A DNA stretch of 64,000 bases from VFKI01 sp964647825 (lineage in GTDB: Bacteria; Pseudomonadota; Gammaproteobacteria; DSM-16500): NCBI GenBank assembly GCA_964647825.1, contig CAZYJL010000003.1, positions 62,001 to 126,000 on the forward strand, in the 5' to 3' direction. The translations under genes were made by a program, and so were the position numbers. Shown here one piece after another: positions 35,352 through 45,024 of this stretch. A model generated the notes under the pieces. That model was not told the origin of the DNA. It saw only the letters and a program-made list of their open reading frames with translations, and did not search any database. Each line of letters begins with the position of its first letter. Position 1 is the stretch's first letter.

Positions 35352-37745
35352 TCAATTTAATACAAGCTCGACTGCGCCATAGAGCTTTCCTAACGCCACC
35401 GTCTCCGGAATACCACTAGGAATCCACGCCGCATTCTCAGGAATTCGACTATCCAACACAACTGGTAACTGAATACACTCATCTTCCTGTTGGACAGTCA
35501 CCACAGCACCCTCTTGTATTGCATAACTTGCTGCGGTGACTGGATGTAACTTCACCACCGCTTGTGAACCGATTATTTTCTGCTGCATTTTCTGCAATGC
35601 TGGCGCTCGTCGCACCAGCGCATCCGTGGCATACAATGGAATAGTGCCAATCCGCATTAACGCCACCATATCGCTATTTCTTCTTTTAGGCACAAAACGT
35701 AAACGGAACGGCATTGGCACAAACTCACACTGTGCAACACGTTCTGCTAATTCCAGACGAATTTGCTCAGCGGATTCATAATTAAAGTCATCACATCCCA
35801 ATAAATTGCCTAAGACACGCAATACTTTCCAAGCAGGTCGCGCTTCGCCAAGTGGCGGCACCACACCCGTAAACGATTGCCATGTTCCAGTGAGATTCAC
35901 CAATGTGCCGGCAGTTTCTGTAAATGGCGTAATAGGTAAAATCACCTGCGCTGTTTCAAACAACATGGGATGTGAAAAAACGGAAAGTGCAATCACACTT
36001 GGTATGTTTGCCAGTACTTTTTGTAACCCGCCATCAATTGCACAATCCTCAGGCTCAACATTCAACAAAAGACAGGCTTGCTGTGGCCGTTGCAAAAATT
36101 GCATTACCGGTACACTTCCACCATCCGCTAATTTTTGTCCCGCTGGACCACGATGCGGAATTGCACCTGCCAACCATGCCCCCGCCGTATTTGCTCCATC
36201 TGTCAGCAAACCAAAACGTGCACCACATGTCAGCGCAATCTGTTTTGTTAATGAGCGAATCACCGCGGCTTCTGGATGCTGTGACGCTTGTACGCCAAGC
36301 AAAATCGTTATTTTTTTAGTTGTTTGACTTGCTTGCTTTAGTAAATCAGCGATCTGTTGATCTTGCGCAGTGATCGATGCATTCGCAAGTAGCGCATTAT
36401 CTATATCACACCCTTTTGCAATGCCTGCTAACACGGAAGAAAAATATTGTGGCGCAATAATCTGTTTTAGTGCTGCTTCAAAATTGAGAACATCCTCTTG
36501 CATAGCGAGCACGATCACTTGTGCGCCGCGCTTCACAGCCGCACGAATACGCGCAGCTAACAAAGGCTGCTCATGACGAATGATTGAGCCTACTAATAAA
36601 ATCACATCGCTTGTTTCTAATTCCGCAATTGGAAAATCGAACCCGGGAAATAAAGCAAACTCTGCCTCATCTGAAAAATCTGATTCACGTAAACGATAAT
36701 CAATCTGCGAACTACCTAGCGCGCGCGTTAATTTTTGTAATAAATAAAATTCTTCTAACGTAGCATTTGGTGTGGCTAATGAGACAATCGGTGTTGATGC
36801 TGCATCAGCTTGCATTTTTTCTGCCGACATCGCTGCACGCAAACGATCGGCTGCTGCAGATAATGCCGTTTGCCAATCTGTTTCTTGCCAACCGTCCGCA
36901 GTACGAATCAAAGGCTTTGTTAATCGATCTTGTGAAGATAAGCCTTCATAACTAAAACGATCACGATCGGATAACCATGTTTGATTAATATCGGTATTTT
37001 CACGTGGTACCACGCGCATCACTTTACCATTGCGCACATGCAGATTGATATTTGCGCCTAATCCATCATGCGGTGCAATCGAGGGAAATTGTTGTAACTC
37101 CCACGCGCGCGCTTTAAAGCGAAACGGTTTTGACGTCAACGCACCCACAGGACAAAGATCAATAATATTGCCTGACAACTCCGATGTGACAGCTTGTTCG
37201 ACATACGTCCCAATCTGCATTTGACCACCACGTCCCGTCGCGCCCAATTCACGCACGCCAGCAATTTCCTCCCCAAAACGGACACAACGTGTACACTGAA
37301 TACACCGCGTCATTTCTGTGGCGACAAGTGGACCAATGTCTTTATCTTTTACGGATCGTTTACCTTCATTGTAATAAGAATCCGCACGACCAAAACCTAA
37401 ACTCAAATCTTGTAATTCACACTCACCACCTTGATCACAAATCGGACAATCTAAGGGATGATTTATTAATAAAAATTCCATCACCGCTTTTTGTGCATCT
37501 GTTGCACTTTTTGAACGCGTTGAAATCTTCATGCCAGGTGCGACAGGCGTCGCGCACGCAGGTAACGCTTTTGGTACTTTTTCCACTTCGACTAAACACA
37601 TGCGGCAATTTGCAGCAACGGATAGATGCTTGTGATAACAAAAACGCGGAATATAAATTCCCGCCGCATCTGCAACCTCTATCACCATCTGGCCCGGTTT
37701 TGCTGTTAAAGACTGCCCATTAATTTCTATTTCAATGTCTGGCAT
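35352..37745 (-). CDS. nuoG: NADH-quinone oxidoreductase subunit G
   Basis: Large iron-sulfur subunit of the N module, 797 aa. The N-terminal 2Fe-2S ferredoxin domain has the pattern CYHKHLSVAANCRMCLVEV (short form NCRMCLVEV) and later C-A-T-P; next come HPLDCPICDQGGECELQD, CIQCTRCVRF and DLCPVGALTSKPF, which bind 4Fe-4S clusters. The remaining 550 residues form the molybdopterin-oxidoreductase-like domain without cofactor. Its ATG shares one base with the nuoF stop. Confidence 0.97.
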   Translation of the reverse strand: MPDIEIEINGQSLTAKPGQMVIEVADAAGIYIPRFCYHKHLSVAANCRMCLVEVEKVPKALPACATPVAPGMKISTRSKSATDAQKAVMEFLLINHPLDCPICDQGGECELQDLSLGFGRADSYYNEGKRSVKDKDIGPLVATEMTRCIQCTRCVRFGEEIAGVRELGATGRGGQMQIGTYVEQAVTSELSGNIIDLCPVGALTSKPFRFKARAWELQQFPSIAPHDGLGANINLHVRNGKVMRVVPRENTDINQTWLSDRDRFSYEGLSSQDRLTKPLIRTADGWQETDWQTALSAAADRLRAAMSAEKMQADAASTPIVSLATPNATLEEFYLLQKLTRALGSSQIDYRLRESDFSDEAEFALFPGFDFPIAELETSDVILLVGSIIRHEQPLLAARIRAAVKRGAQVIVLAMQEDVLNFEAALKQIIAPQYFSSVLAGIAKGCDIDNALLANASITAQDQQIADLLKQASQTTKKITILLGVQASQHPEAAVIRSLTKQIALTCGARFGLLTDGANTAGAWLAGAIPHRGPAGQKLADGGSVPVMQFLQRPQQACLLLNVEPEDCAIDGGLQKVLANIPSVIALSVFSHPMLFETAQVILPITPFTETAGTLVNLTGTWQSFTGVVPPLGEARPAWKVLRVLGNLLGCDDFNYESAEQIRLELAERVAQCEFVPMPFRLRFVPKRRNSDMVALMRIGTIPLYATDALVRRAPALQKMQQKIIGSQAVVKLHPVTAASYAIQEGAVVTVQQEDECIQLPVVLDSRIPENAAWIPSGIPETVALGKLYGAVELVLN

Positions 37746-39031
37746 TACGCGTCTACCTCACACTGACCTGCCCGCTCAATATGCGCAACAAATTCATGAC
37801 GAAAATGCCGCAAGAATCCATCCACTGGCCAAGCTGCTGCTTCACCAAATGCACAAATCGTGCGGCCTTCAATATTTTTTGCCACCCGCTGCAAATTATC
37901 GAGATCAGCAAGTGTGCCATGTCCTTCTTCAATACGATGCACTAAACGATAAATCCAGCCCGTGCCCTCCCGGCAAGGCGTACATTGTCCGCAGGATTCA
38001 TCCTGATAAAAATGCGAAATACGGCGCAACATTTTTACCATACAGACGGTTTCATCCATCACAATCACCGCGCCTGACCCTAAACCTGAGCCTGCTTTTT
38101 GCAATGCATCGTAATCCATGGTGATATCCATCATGATCTCAGCTGGCAATACCTTCATCGAAGAACCACCAGGAATCACCGCTTTTAATTTTCGACCGCC
38201 TTTCATCCCGCCCGCTAAGGCAAGCAAGTCACGAAACGGTGTCCCTAACGGCACTTCATAATTTCCCGGTTTTTCAACATGCCCGGATACACAAAAAATT
38301 TTACACCCGCCATTATTTGGTTTGCCTAAACCTAAAAACCACTCCGCACCTTTTTCTAAAATCACCGGCACGGCCGCGAATGTCTCAACATTATTAATCG
38401 TTGTGGGTTTACCATATAAACCAAATGCCGCAGGAAACGGTGGCTTAAAACGCGGCATGCCTTTTTTCCCTTCCAACGATTCCATCAATGCCGTTTCTTC
38501 ACCGCAAATATAGGCACCCGCACCAAGATGTGAATAAATATCAACATCCATCCCTGTGCCTAAAATATTTTTTCCTAATAATCCTGCTGCATATGCCTCT
38601 TTTAATGCTTGTTCGAAACGCTGCCAAGGCTCATGGAATTCACCACGAATATAGTTATAAACAACCGATGCACCCATTGCATAGGCTGCAATGGCCAACC
38701 CTTCAATTAATTGATGCGGATTAAAACGTAAAATATCACGGTCTTTACACGTGCCAGGCTCACCTTCATCTGCATTACACAACACATATTTTTGCCCAGG
38801 CAGATCGTGTTTCAGAAAACTCCATTTTAATCCGGTCGGAAAACCTGCGCCGCCACGACCACGCAGCGCAGATAATTTCAATGCATCAATAATTGTCGAT
38901 GGCGGAATTTTTTCTTGTAAGATTTTTTTCCATTGTACATAACCGCCTGCACTAACATACGTTGCCAACGTCCAAGACTCCGCAAGATGGCGTGTACGAA
39001 AACAAATGGCATTTAATTGTAGATTACTCAT
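37745..39031 (-). CDS. nuoF: NADH-quinone oxidoreductase subunit F
   Basis: NADH- and FMN-binding subunit, 428 aa. The NADH site GRGGAGFPTGLKWSF (short GRGGAGFPTG), FMN region CNADEGEPGTCKDR and YICGEETALMESLEG, and the 4Fe-4S motif ESCGQCTPCREG are all intact. It overlaps nuoE by 8 bases and nuoG by 1. Electron entry point of the complex. Confidence 0.98.
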   Translation of the reverse strand: MSNLQLNAICFRTRHLAESWTLATYVSAGGYVQWKKILQEKIPPSTIIDALKLSALRGRGGAGFPTGLKWSFLKHDLPGQKYVLCNADEGEPGTCKDRDILRFNPHQLIEGLAIAAYAMGASVVYNYIRGEFHEPWQRFEQALKEAYAAGLLGKNILGTGMDVDIYSHLGAGAYICGEETALMESLEGKKGMPRFKPPFPAAFGLYGKPTTINNVETFAAVPVILEKGAEWFLGLGKPNNGGCKIFCVSGHVEKPGNYEVPLGTPFRDLLALAGGMKGGRKLKAVIPGGSSMKVLPAEIMMDITMDYDALQKAGSGLGSGAVIVMDETVCMVKMLRRISHFYQDESCGQCTPCREGTGWIYRLVHRIEEGHGTLADLDNLQRVAKNIEGRTICAFGEAAAWPVDGFLRHFRHEFVAHIERAGQCEVDA

Positions 39032-39542
39032 GGCGCAACCCTTCTAGCAGGGTATCAATTTTTTCTGGTGTCAATTGTTCATAATAATTTTCGCCGATCT
39101 GACACGCAGGCGCCGCTGTGCAAGCCGCTAGACATTCCACAGAACGCAACGTAAATTGACCATCTGCTGTCGTTTCACCCACTTGAATGCCTAAGCGTTT
39201 TTGTAAATGCGCCATAATATCTTCTGAACCACGTAATAAACACGAAACATTCGTACAAACATCAATGATATGTCGACCGACAGGTTTCAAATGAAACAAA
39301 GAATAAAACGACGCCACTTCATACACGGCAATCCGCGGCATAGCCAAATAATCAGCCACCGCATTCATTAATTCCGTTGTTAGCCAACCGCCATTTTCTC
39401 GTTGCACAATCATTAACGCTTGCGTCACACCTGAACGTTTTTGTTCTGGTGGATAACGCAACAACCATTGATCAATTTCAGCACGCACACTCGCTGAAAG
39501 CTCAACACGCTCAGAACAGGCTGTTTGCTCAGATTGCCCCAT
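39024..39542 (-). CDS. nuoE: NADH-quinone oxidoreductase subunit E
   Basis: Thioredoxin-like 2Fe-2S subunit, 172 aa. The cluster ligands occur as CTNVSCLLRG and later SVECLAACTAAPAC, matching the C-x4-C and C-x3-C pattern. ATG 39542 shares its A with the nuoD stop TGA; a GTG lies one codon upstream. Confidence 0.96.
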   Translation of the reverse strand: MGQSEQTACSERVELSASVRAEIDQWLLRYPPEQKRSGVTQALMIVQRENGGWLTTELMNAVADYLAMPRIAVYEVASFYSLFHLKPVGRHIIDVCTNVSCLLRGSEDIMAHLQKRLGIQVGETTADGQFTLRSVECLAACTAAPACQIGENYYEQLTPEKIDTLLEGLRHE

Positions 39543-40807
39543 CACCGGTCAATTTCTCCAAAAACAATATCGAGACTCGATAAGATCGCGACGACATCCG
39601 CAATCATGTGACCACGGACCAATTCTTCCAGCGCTGCTAAATGTGAAAAACCTGCAGCACGCACTTTCAAACGATACGGTTTATTTGCTCCATCTGATAC
39701 CGCATATACACCAAATTCCCCTTTAGGATGCTCAATGGCAGCATACGCTTCGCCTTCTGGCACACAATAGCCTTCTGTCATTAATTTAAAATGATGAATC
39801 AACGACTCCATATCTTTTTTCATGTCGACACGCTTAGGTGGAACGATTTTATGATCAGCAGAAACCACCGGCCCGGGATGCCGACGCAACCAATCCACGC
39901 ATTGACGAATAATCCGATTGGATTGACGCAGCTCTTCCACACGAACTAAATAACGATCATAGCAATCGCCATTCACGCCCACAGGAATATCAAAATCCAA
40001 TTTGTGATAAACTTCATAAGGCTGTTTCTTACGTAAATCCCACGCGACACCAGAACCACGTAACATCGGGCCCGTAAAGCCAAGCGCTATGGCGCGCTCA
40101 GGCGAAACAACGCCGATACCCACTGTTCGCTGTTTCCAAATGGGATTATCAGTTAACAATGTTTCATATTCATCAATACATTTGGGAAATCGTTGCGTGA
40201 AATTTTCAATGAAATCTAATAACGACCCACTACGATTTTCATTTAATCTCGCGACATCCTGTGTATTATGCCAACGAGAGGCTTGATATTGCGGCATCTT
40301 TTCCGGCAAATCACGATACACACCGCCAGGTCGATAATAAGTCGCATGCATTCTTGCGCCAGAAACCGCTTCGTAACAATCTAATAAATCTTCTCGCTCA
40401 CGGAAACAATACAAGAAAACCGACATCGCACCTAAATCTAGTCCGTGCGCACCTAACCACAATAAATGATTTAAAATACGCGTAATTTCATCAAACATCA
40501 CACGAATATATTGCGCACGCACTGGCACATCGATGCCCAGCAATTTTTCAATCGCTAAAACATAACCATGCTCATTACACATCATGGACACATAATCTAA
40601 TCGGTCCATATAACCAATACTATGATTCCATGGTTTCGTTTCTGCTAATTTTTCTGTCGCACGATGCAACAAACCCACGTGTGGATCTGCTCGCACAATC
40701 GTTTCACCATCTACTTCAAGAATAAGACGTAACACACCATGTGCCGCAGGATGCTGCGGCCCAAAATTAAACGTGTAATTACGAATTTCTGGCATGCGCT
40801 CATTCAT
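39542..40807 (-). CDS. nuoD: NADH-quinone oxidoreductase subunit D
   Basis: The 49-kDa-type subunit that forms the quinone site with NuoB, about 421 aa. Starts at ATG 40807 (MNERMPEIRNYTFNFG), with GGGAGAG 7 bases upstream. FNFGPQHPAAHGVLRL, DPHVGLLHRATEKL, YMDRLDYVSMMCNEHGY (short form RLDYVSMMCNEH) and IDRLD-type segments confirm it. Arg49 in GLLHRATEK corresponds to the arginine of mitochondrial NDUFS2 that NDUFAF7 dimethylates; a MidA/NDUFAF7 homolog lies at 47604. It overlaps nuoC by 8 bases. Confidence 0.98.
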   Translation of the reverse strand: MNERMPEIRNYTFNFGPQHPAAHGVLRLILEVDGETIVRADPHVGLLHRATEKLAETKPWNHSIGYMDRLDYVSMMCNEHGYVLAIEKLLGIDVPVRAQYIRVMFDEITRILNHLLWLGAHGLDLGAMSVFLYCFREREDLLDCYEAVSGARMHATYYRPGGVYRDLPEKMPQYQASRWHNTQDVARLNENRSGSLLDFIENFTQRFPKCIDEYETLLTDNPIWKQRTVGIGVVSPERAIALGFTGPMLRGSGVAWDLRKKQPYEVYHKLDFDIPVGVNGDCYDRYLVRVEELRQSNRIIRQCVDWLRRHPGPVVSADHKIVPPKRVDMKKDMESLIHHFKLMTEGYCVPEGEAYAAIEHPKGEFGVYAVSDGANKPYRLKVRAAGFSHLAALEELVRGHMIADVVAILSSLDIVFGEIDR

Positions 40808-41483
40808 GCGGTTTCTCTCCCACAGATGCAGCACGAATCACTTTAGGTTCTAGTACACGCGGCGCAATACTGACTGGCTCATAGACTACGCGCTTTGCTG
40901 TCGCATCATAACGCGCCTCAACATGCCCACTAATAGGAAAATCTTTTCGAAAGGGATGGCCAATAAAACCATAATCAGTCAATAACCGACGCAAATCTGG
41001 ATGACCATCAAACACGATACCAAACAAATCAAACGCTTCACGCTCAAACCAATTCGCTGCCGGCCAAACTTCTATGACAGAAGGGAGACGCAAGTCCAAC
41101 TCATCCAGAAAAATTTTTACACGTAAACGCTGATTATTTTTTAGCGATAACAAATGAAACACAGCAGCAAAACGATTTTTAGCCAATTGATTTTGTTGAC
41201 TGGCAGCATCCATTGCTAAACGATCAACACCACGCTCAAACCCTTTACCCGTTGCACGCGTGGTCTCCCACTCTGCGCAGCCATAATGCAAATAATCCAC
41301 GCCACAGACATCAATCAACATGTCAAATGCAAAATCCGCATGATCTCGCAGCGTCAAAGCAATCATTGGCCAATGATGCCTTGCAATATGCAAAGTTAAC
41401 TCATTGCGCACTAACGCACACTGCAAAAGTTTTTCACCAAAAACTGTTTGTAACTTTAAAGACAGCGCTTGGAGATCCGCCAT
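40800..41483 (-). CDS. nuoC: NADH-quinone oxidoreductase subunit C
   Basis: The 30-kDa-type peripheral subunit, 227 aa. ATG 41483 has GGGGA upstream. The C-terminal signature WFEREAFDLFGIVFDGHPDL (short WFEREAFDLFGI) and RRLLTDYGFIGHPFRKDFP (short YGFIGHPFRKDFP) is diagnostic. It is a separate gene here, not fused to nuoD as in enterobacteria, and overlaps nuoD by 8 bases. Confidence 0.97.
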   Translation of the reverse strand: MADLQALSLKLQTVFGEKLLQCALVRNELTLHIARHHWPMIALTLRDHADFAFDMLIDVCGVDYLHYGCAEWETTRATGKGFERGVDRLAMDAASQQNQLAKNRFAAVFHLLSLKNNQRLRVKIFLDELDLRLPSVIEVWPAANWFEREAFDLFGIVFDGHPDLRRLLTDYGFIGHPFRKDFPISGHVEARYDATAKRVVYEPVSIAPRVLEPKVIRAASVGEKPHE

Positions 41484-41496
41484 GTCTTTCCCCTAA

Positions 41497-41970
41497 TTAT
41501 CGTTCAATCACTCTGCGCCGAATTTTTTTCTGTAGTTGAATAATACCGTATAACAACGCTTCTGCAGTTGGAGGGCAACCAGGGACATAAATATCCACAG
41601 GCACAATACGATCACAACCACGCACCACAGAATAAGAATAGTGATAATAGCCGCCACCATTGGCGCACGATCCCATCGAAATAACCCAACGGGGCTCTGC
41701 CATTTGATCGTAAACCTTACGCAAAGCAGGTGCCATTTTGTTGCATAATGTACCTGCCACAATCATCACATCCGATTGCCGCGGGCTTGGTCGAAACAAT
41801 AAACCAAAACGATCCATATCATAACGCGCAGCACCTGCATGCATCATTTCGACAGCGCAACACGCCAGACCGAATGTCATCGGCCACATCGAGCTACCTT
41901 GCGCCCAAGCAACCAACTTATCTAACGACGTCAGTAAAAATCCTTGTTCTTGCATACCAGGTAAATTCAT
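41497..41970 (-). CDS. nuoB: NADH-quinone oxidoreductase subunit B
   Basis: Binds cluster N2 and faces the quinone site; 157 aa from ATG 41970, which overlaps nuoA in ATGA fashion. The frame extends 39 codons upstream through nuoA and that part is not used. Cluster ligands appear in GLACCAVEMM, GSCANGGGYY, VRGCDRIVPVD and VPGCPPTAEALLYG. Confidence 0.97.
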   Translation of the reverse strand: MNLPGMQEQGFLLTSLDKLVAWAQGSSMWPMTFGLACCAVEMMHAGAARYDMDRFGLLFRPSPRQSDVMIVAGTLCNKMAPALRKVYDQMAEPRWVISMGSCANGGGYYHYSYSVVRGCDRIVPVDIYVPGCPPTAEALLYGIIQLQKKIRRRVIER

Positions 41971-42323
41971 TCCCACTCGAGCGCCCCTTTTTTCCACTCG
42001 TAAATAAATCCAACAACTAATATGCCAAGAAAAATGCCCATCGCCGTCATGCCAAACCAACCAAAACGACGAAAAACAACCGCCCACGGCACAAGAAATG
42101 CTGTTTCCAAATCAAAGATAATAAATAAGATCGCAACGAGATAATAACGCACATCAAATGGCGCGCGCGCATCATCAAATGCTTCAAAGCCACATTCATA
42201 AGGCGAATTTTTTGCAGCGTTAGGACGTTTAGGACCAAGAAACCAACCAAGAAGTGGCACGGCTACACCGAGCACGCCACCAACTAACATGAATAGGAGA
42301 ACCGGTAAATAATTTTGCGGCAC
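41967..42323 (-). CDS. nuoA: NADH-quinone oxidoreductase subunit A
   Basis: Small membrane subunit, 118 aa, three helices. The conserved loop KNSPYECGFEAFDDARAPFD (short YECGFEAFDDARAPFDVRYY spread over two pieces) and FIIFDLETAFLVPWAV are visible. First gene of the nuo operon; only 16 bases separate it from tRNA-Leu upstream, so operon transcripts probably include or start within the tRNA region. Confidence 0.97.
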   Translation of the reverse strand: MPQNYLPVLLFMLVGGVLGVAVPLLGWFLGPKRPNAAKNSPYECGFEAFDDARAPFDVRYYLVAILFIIFDLETAFLVPWAVVFRRFGWFGMTAMGIFLGILVVGFIYEWKKGALEWE

Positions 42324-42339
42324 TGACTTCCTCCACTAT

Positions 42340-42424
42340 TGGTGCCGAAGGTGGGACTCGAACCCACACGGCTTGCGCCACCACCCCCTCAAGATGGCGT
42401 GTCTACCAGTTTCACCACTTCGGC
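42340..42424 (-). tRNA. tRNA-Leu, anticodon GAG
   Basis: Read on the minus strand, it has acceptor arm GCCGAAG with CTTCGGC, a D arm GTGGTGAAACTGGTAGAC, an anticodon loop CTTGAGG (anticodon GAG), a long variable arm (GGTGGCGCAAGCC region), T arm GTGGGTTCGAGTCCCAC and encoded CCA; 85 nt. Placement between secG and nuoA is seen in other gammaproteobacteria. Confidence 0.95.
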
Positions 42425-42488
42425 CAATGCTTTTTTACTTACGTTACCGTCAACACACAATTTTTATCTTTTCATCTATTTTATTTTT

Positions 42489-42869
42489 TTACTCTTTTCC
42501 CGACACTGGCAACGAGGGAATTGCCGGCACAGTTGATGCCTTTACTGGCTCAGCAGCAGCTTGTGCAGCTTTTTGTGCTTCTTCTTTTTGTAATAGCTCT
42601 CTTACCGGCAATGGCAATCCAGTATGCGCTTGCTTTGCTGCATGACTCGCCATCCAATTTAAAGAAATGCTCGTCACGAAAAATACTGCGAGAAACGCCA
42701 TTGTCAATTTCAGCATGAATGACCCGGCGCCACGGCTACCAAATACTGTTTGCGATGCACCCGCACCAAATGCTGCACCAACAACAGCACCTTTACCCTG
42801 CTGCACCATCACTAATGCAATCAAGCAAATTGCCACAAAAATATGAACGACTAAAACTAATTGATACAT
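42489..42869 (-). CDS. secG: Preprotein translocase subunit SecG
   Basis: Accessory subunit of the SecYEG channel, 126 aa. Two membrane helices flank the conserved loop with VQQGKGAVVGAAFGAGASQT (short GKGAVVGAAFGAGASQ) and FGSRGAGSF. The C-terminal 50 residues form an Ala/Pro/Gln-rich cytoplasmic tail longer than in many SecG. It sits between tpiA and tRNA-Leu, a common gammaproteobacterial arrangement. Confidence 0.96.
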   Translation of the reverse strand: MYQLVLVVHIFVAICLIALVMVQQGKGAVVGAAFGAGASQTVFGSRGAGSFMLKLTMAFLAVFFVTSISLNWMASHAAKQAHTGLPLPVRELLQKEEAQKAAQAAAEPVKASTVPAIPSLPVSGKE

Positions 42870-42911
42870 TTTTACCCTCTTAGGGATGCACCTTGAAAAA
42901 GCCGGGCCATT

Positions 42912-43673
42912 CTACCCTGCCGCCGCGCAGATTGCCAAAAAATCTTCTGCTTTTAATGAAGCGCCACCGACCAGCGCGCCATCGATCGCCGACATTGCGA
43001 ACAATTCTGCTGCATTATCCGCTTTCACACTGCCACCGTAAACAATTCGTAACGTTTTCGCAAACGCTTCATCGCACTCTTTTGCCAACCAGTCTCGTAT
43101 AAACACATGCACCGCTTGTGCTTGCGCAGGCGTTGCAGACACGCCAGTCCCAATTGCCCAGACAGGTTCATAAGCAATCACCGCTTGCTGAAACGCTGCT
43201 TGCCCTGCACGCGCCAATACAGGGGCCAATTGTGCGGCAATGACTTCCTCTGTACGTTGCGCCGCTCGCTCGGCCGCTGTCTCGCCCACACAAAGGACAG
43301 GGCACAATCCCATTTCAGCGGCTACCTGAAATTTTACAGCGACCTCTTCCGATGTCTCACGAAACAATTGTCGTCTTTCCGAATGCCCCACCAAGACATA
43401 CTGACACCCAACATCTTTTAACATCGCAGCGGAAACTTCGCCCGTAAACGCGCCGGCTGCTGCTGGATAAAGATTTTGTGCGCCCAAAAAAATAGCCGTG
43501 TTTTGTAACGCAGCACGCACTGACAACAAATGCAAAAACGCCGGAAATAAAACAATCTCGGCTGTGACAGGCTGTGATGCCACCCCCTGACGAATTGCTT
43601 GCACCAATGCAGACACCGACGCTTGCACACCGTTCATTTTCCAATTGCCACCAATCCATTTTTTTCGCGTCAT
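42912..43673 (-). CDS. tpiA: Triose-phosphate isomerase
   Basis: Interconverts dihydroxyacetone phosphate and glyceraldehyde 3-phosphate. About 253 aa, starting at ATG 43673 (MTRKKWIGGNWKMNG) with AGAAG 6 bases upstream; the longer TTG-initiated frame is not used. Catalytic residues appear in GNWKMNG (Lys), VGHSERR (His) and AYEPVWAIGTG (Glu), and the phosphate-binding YGGSVKADN and VGGASLK loops are present. It lies between the ABC ATPase gene and secG on the same strand. Confidence 0.98.
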   Translation of the reverse strand: MTRKKWIGGNWKMNGVQASVSALVQAIRQGVASQPVTAEIVLFPAFLHLLSVRAALQNTAIFLGAQNLYPAAAGAFTGEVSAAMLKDVGCQYVLVGHSERRQLFRETSEEVAVKFQVAAEMGLCPVLCVGETAAERAAQRTEEVIAAQLAPVLARAGQAAFQQAVIAYEPVWAIGTGVSATPAQAQAVHVFIRDWLAKECDEAFAKTLRIVYGGSVKADNAAELFAMSAIDGALVGGASLKAEDFLAICAAAG

Positions 43674-43701
43674 AAGCACTTCTTTTTGATTCAACTTATT
43701 T

Positions 43702-45012
43702 TTACCCCGGATTTTCTAAACTTAATACGCCGGCATTATAATCATAAGCAAATAACTCTGCATACCGCCCCCATTCAATCACCGTACTTAATACCCGCGC
43801 TGCTTCTTTATCCGTTAACCAGTCTTCAAGCAACGACAAAAAATTTTCTTCTAACGCACGATGCCGCGGATGACGCATCAATTGATCATGGATATAACGT
43901 GCTAACGGCACATATTTTTTTAAATGCGCTAAAAAGATTTTTTTTCGCTCGAGAATATCGGCTTCAACAAACGCACGGCCTTCTTCTGTAATCGTAATAT
44001 CACCGCGTGACACACGTGCAAAACGCAAAATTTCCAGTAATTCTGTTAAAGGAAATAATTCATCAATATCCAGCATTAACGTTTCTGCCACCACTGGCAA
44101 ATCCATTTTGCCATTATTTTCTGGTGCATTAAGTGTTTCCAACAATCCGGTAATTTCCGCTATGCTCGCTTCTGGTAGCCGGTAACCAATATCAATGATT
44201 GTTTGACCCGTTTTTGTTTCTTCTTGTGTTTGCACTTGGGTTGTCATCATCATATAAACGCGATCAACTTGATTTCTCACACGCGGATCTAATTCGTTAC
44301 GCGGATGCGGCAAAGTGACTTTTAATTCACCGCGCACACTGCCAGGATTACTATTAAAAACAATAATTCGATCCGCCAATAACGCCGCTTCTTCAATATT
44401 ATGTGTCACAAAAATAATGCCATGAATGCCTGTTTTTCGTGACTGCCATAAATCTAATAAATCGCTTTTTAAATTATCTGCTGTTAATACATCTAATGCA
44501 GAAAACGGTTCATCCATTAACAAAATATCAGGATTCACCACCATCGCGCGCGCAAACCCAACACGCTGTCGCATACCGCCTGATAATTCTTTAGGTAATG
44601 CAGATTCAAATCCATCCAAACCAATCGTATCAATGGCTTTTAACGCGCGCTCGCGCCGTTCATCACGATCAATCCCTAATGCTTCTAATCCTAACTCCAC
44701 ATTTTGCAACACGGTCAACCAAGGTAATAATGCGAAATTTTGAAATACCATCGAAATGCCACGCGCTGGTCCATGCACTGCTTGACCACGATAAAAAACC
44801 GCACCTTCCGTCGGCCGAATGAGTCCTGCAATAATCCGCAATAAAGTCGATTTACCTGAGCCAGATTTCCCTAGAATTGCAATAATTTCACCTTCTGCCA
44901 TGCGAAAATTGACATCTTGCAACACTAATAAATCTTGCTGACGATCGCCTTTACGAAAACTTTTTCCAACATTCACGACATCAATCAGCGGACTCTTTTC
45001 TTCAGCCTGCAT
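43702..45012 (-). CDS. ABC transporter ATPase with C-terminal AAA-associated domain
   Basis: A 436-aa NitT/TauT-type ATPase. Walker A GKSGSGKSTLL, Q-loop MVFQNFALLPWL, signature LSGGMRQRVGFARA, Walker B ILLMDEPFSALD and the switch His (FVTHN) lie in the first 230 residues. The remaining 200 residues match the AAA-associated C-terminal domain seen on a subset of these ATPases (region after DLPVVAETLMLDIDELFPL, cited in short as LMLDIDELFPL), possibly regulatory. ATG 45012 has GAGG 6 bases upstream; a GTG four codons earlier is the alternative. Partners the double permease next to it; substrate unknown. Confidence 0.9.
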   Translation of the reverse strand: MQAEEKSPLIDVVNVGKSFRKGDRQQDLLVLQDVNFRMAEGEIIAILGKSGSGKSTLLRIIAGLIRPTEGAVFYRGQAVHGPARGISMVFQNFALLPWLTVLQNVELGLEALGIDRDERRERALKAIDTIGLDGFESALPKELSGGMRQRVGFARAMVVNPDILLMDEPFSALDVLTADNLKSDLLDLWQSRKTGIHGIIFVTHNIEEAALLADRIIVFNSNPGSVRGELKVTLPHPRNELDPRVRNQVDRVYMMMTTQVQTQEETKTGQTIIDIGYRLPEASIAEITGLLETLNAPENNGKMDLPVVAETLMLDIDELFPLTELLEILRFARVSRGDITITEEGRAFVEADILERKKIFLAHLKKYVPLARYIHDQLMRHPRHRALEENFLSLLEDWLTDKEAARVLSTVIEWGRYAELFAYDYNAGVLSLENPG

Positions 45013-45024
45013 GCCTAACCTCAC

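Noticed and set aside
35806..36327. Plus-strand open frame of 173 codons antisense to nuoG
   Set aside because: Shadow of nuoG codon use; product is Cys/Pro rich without family features.
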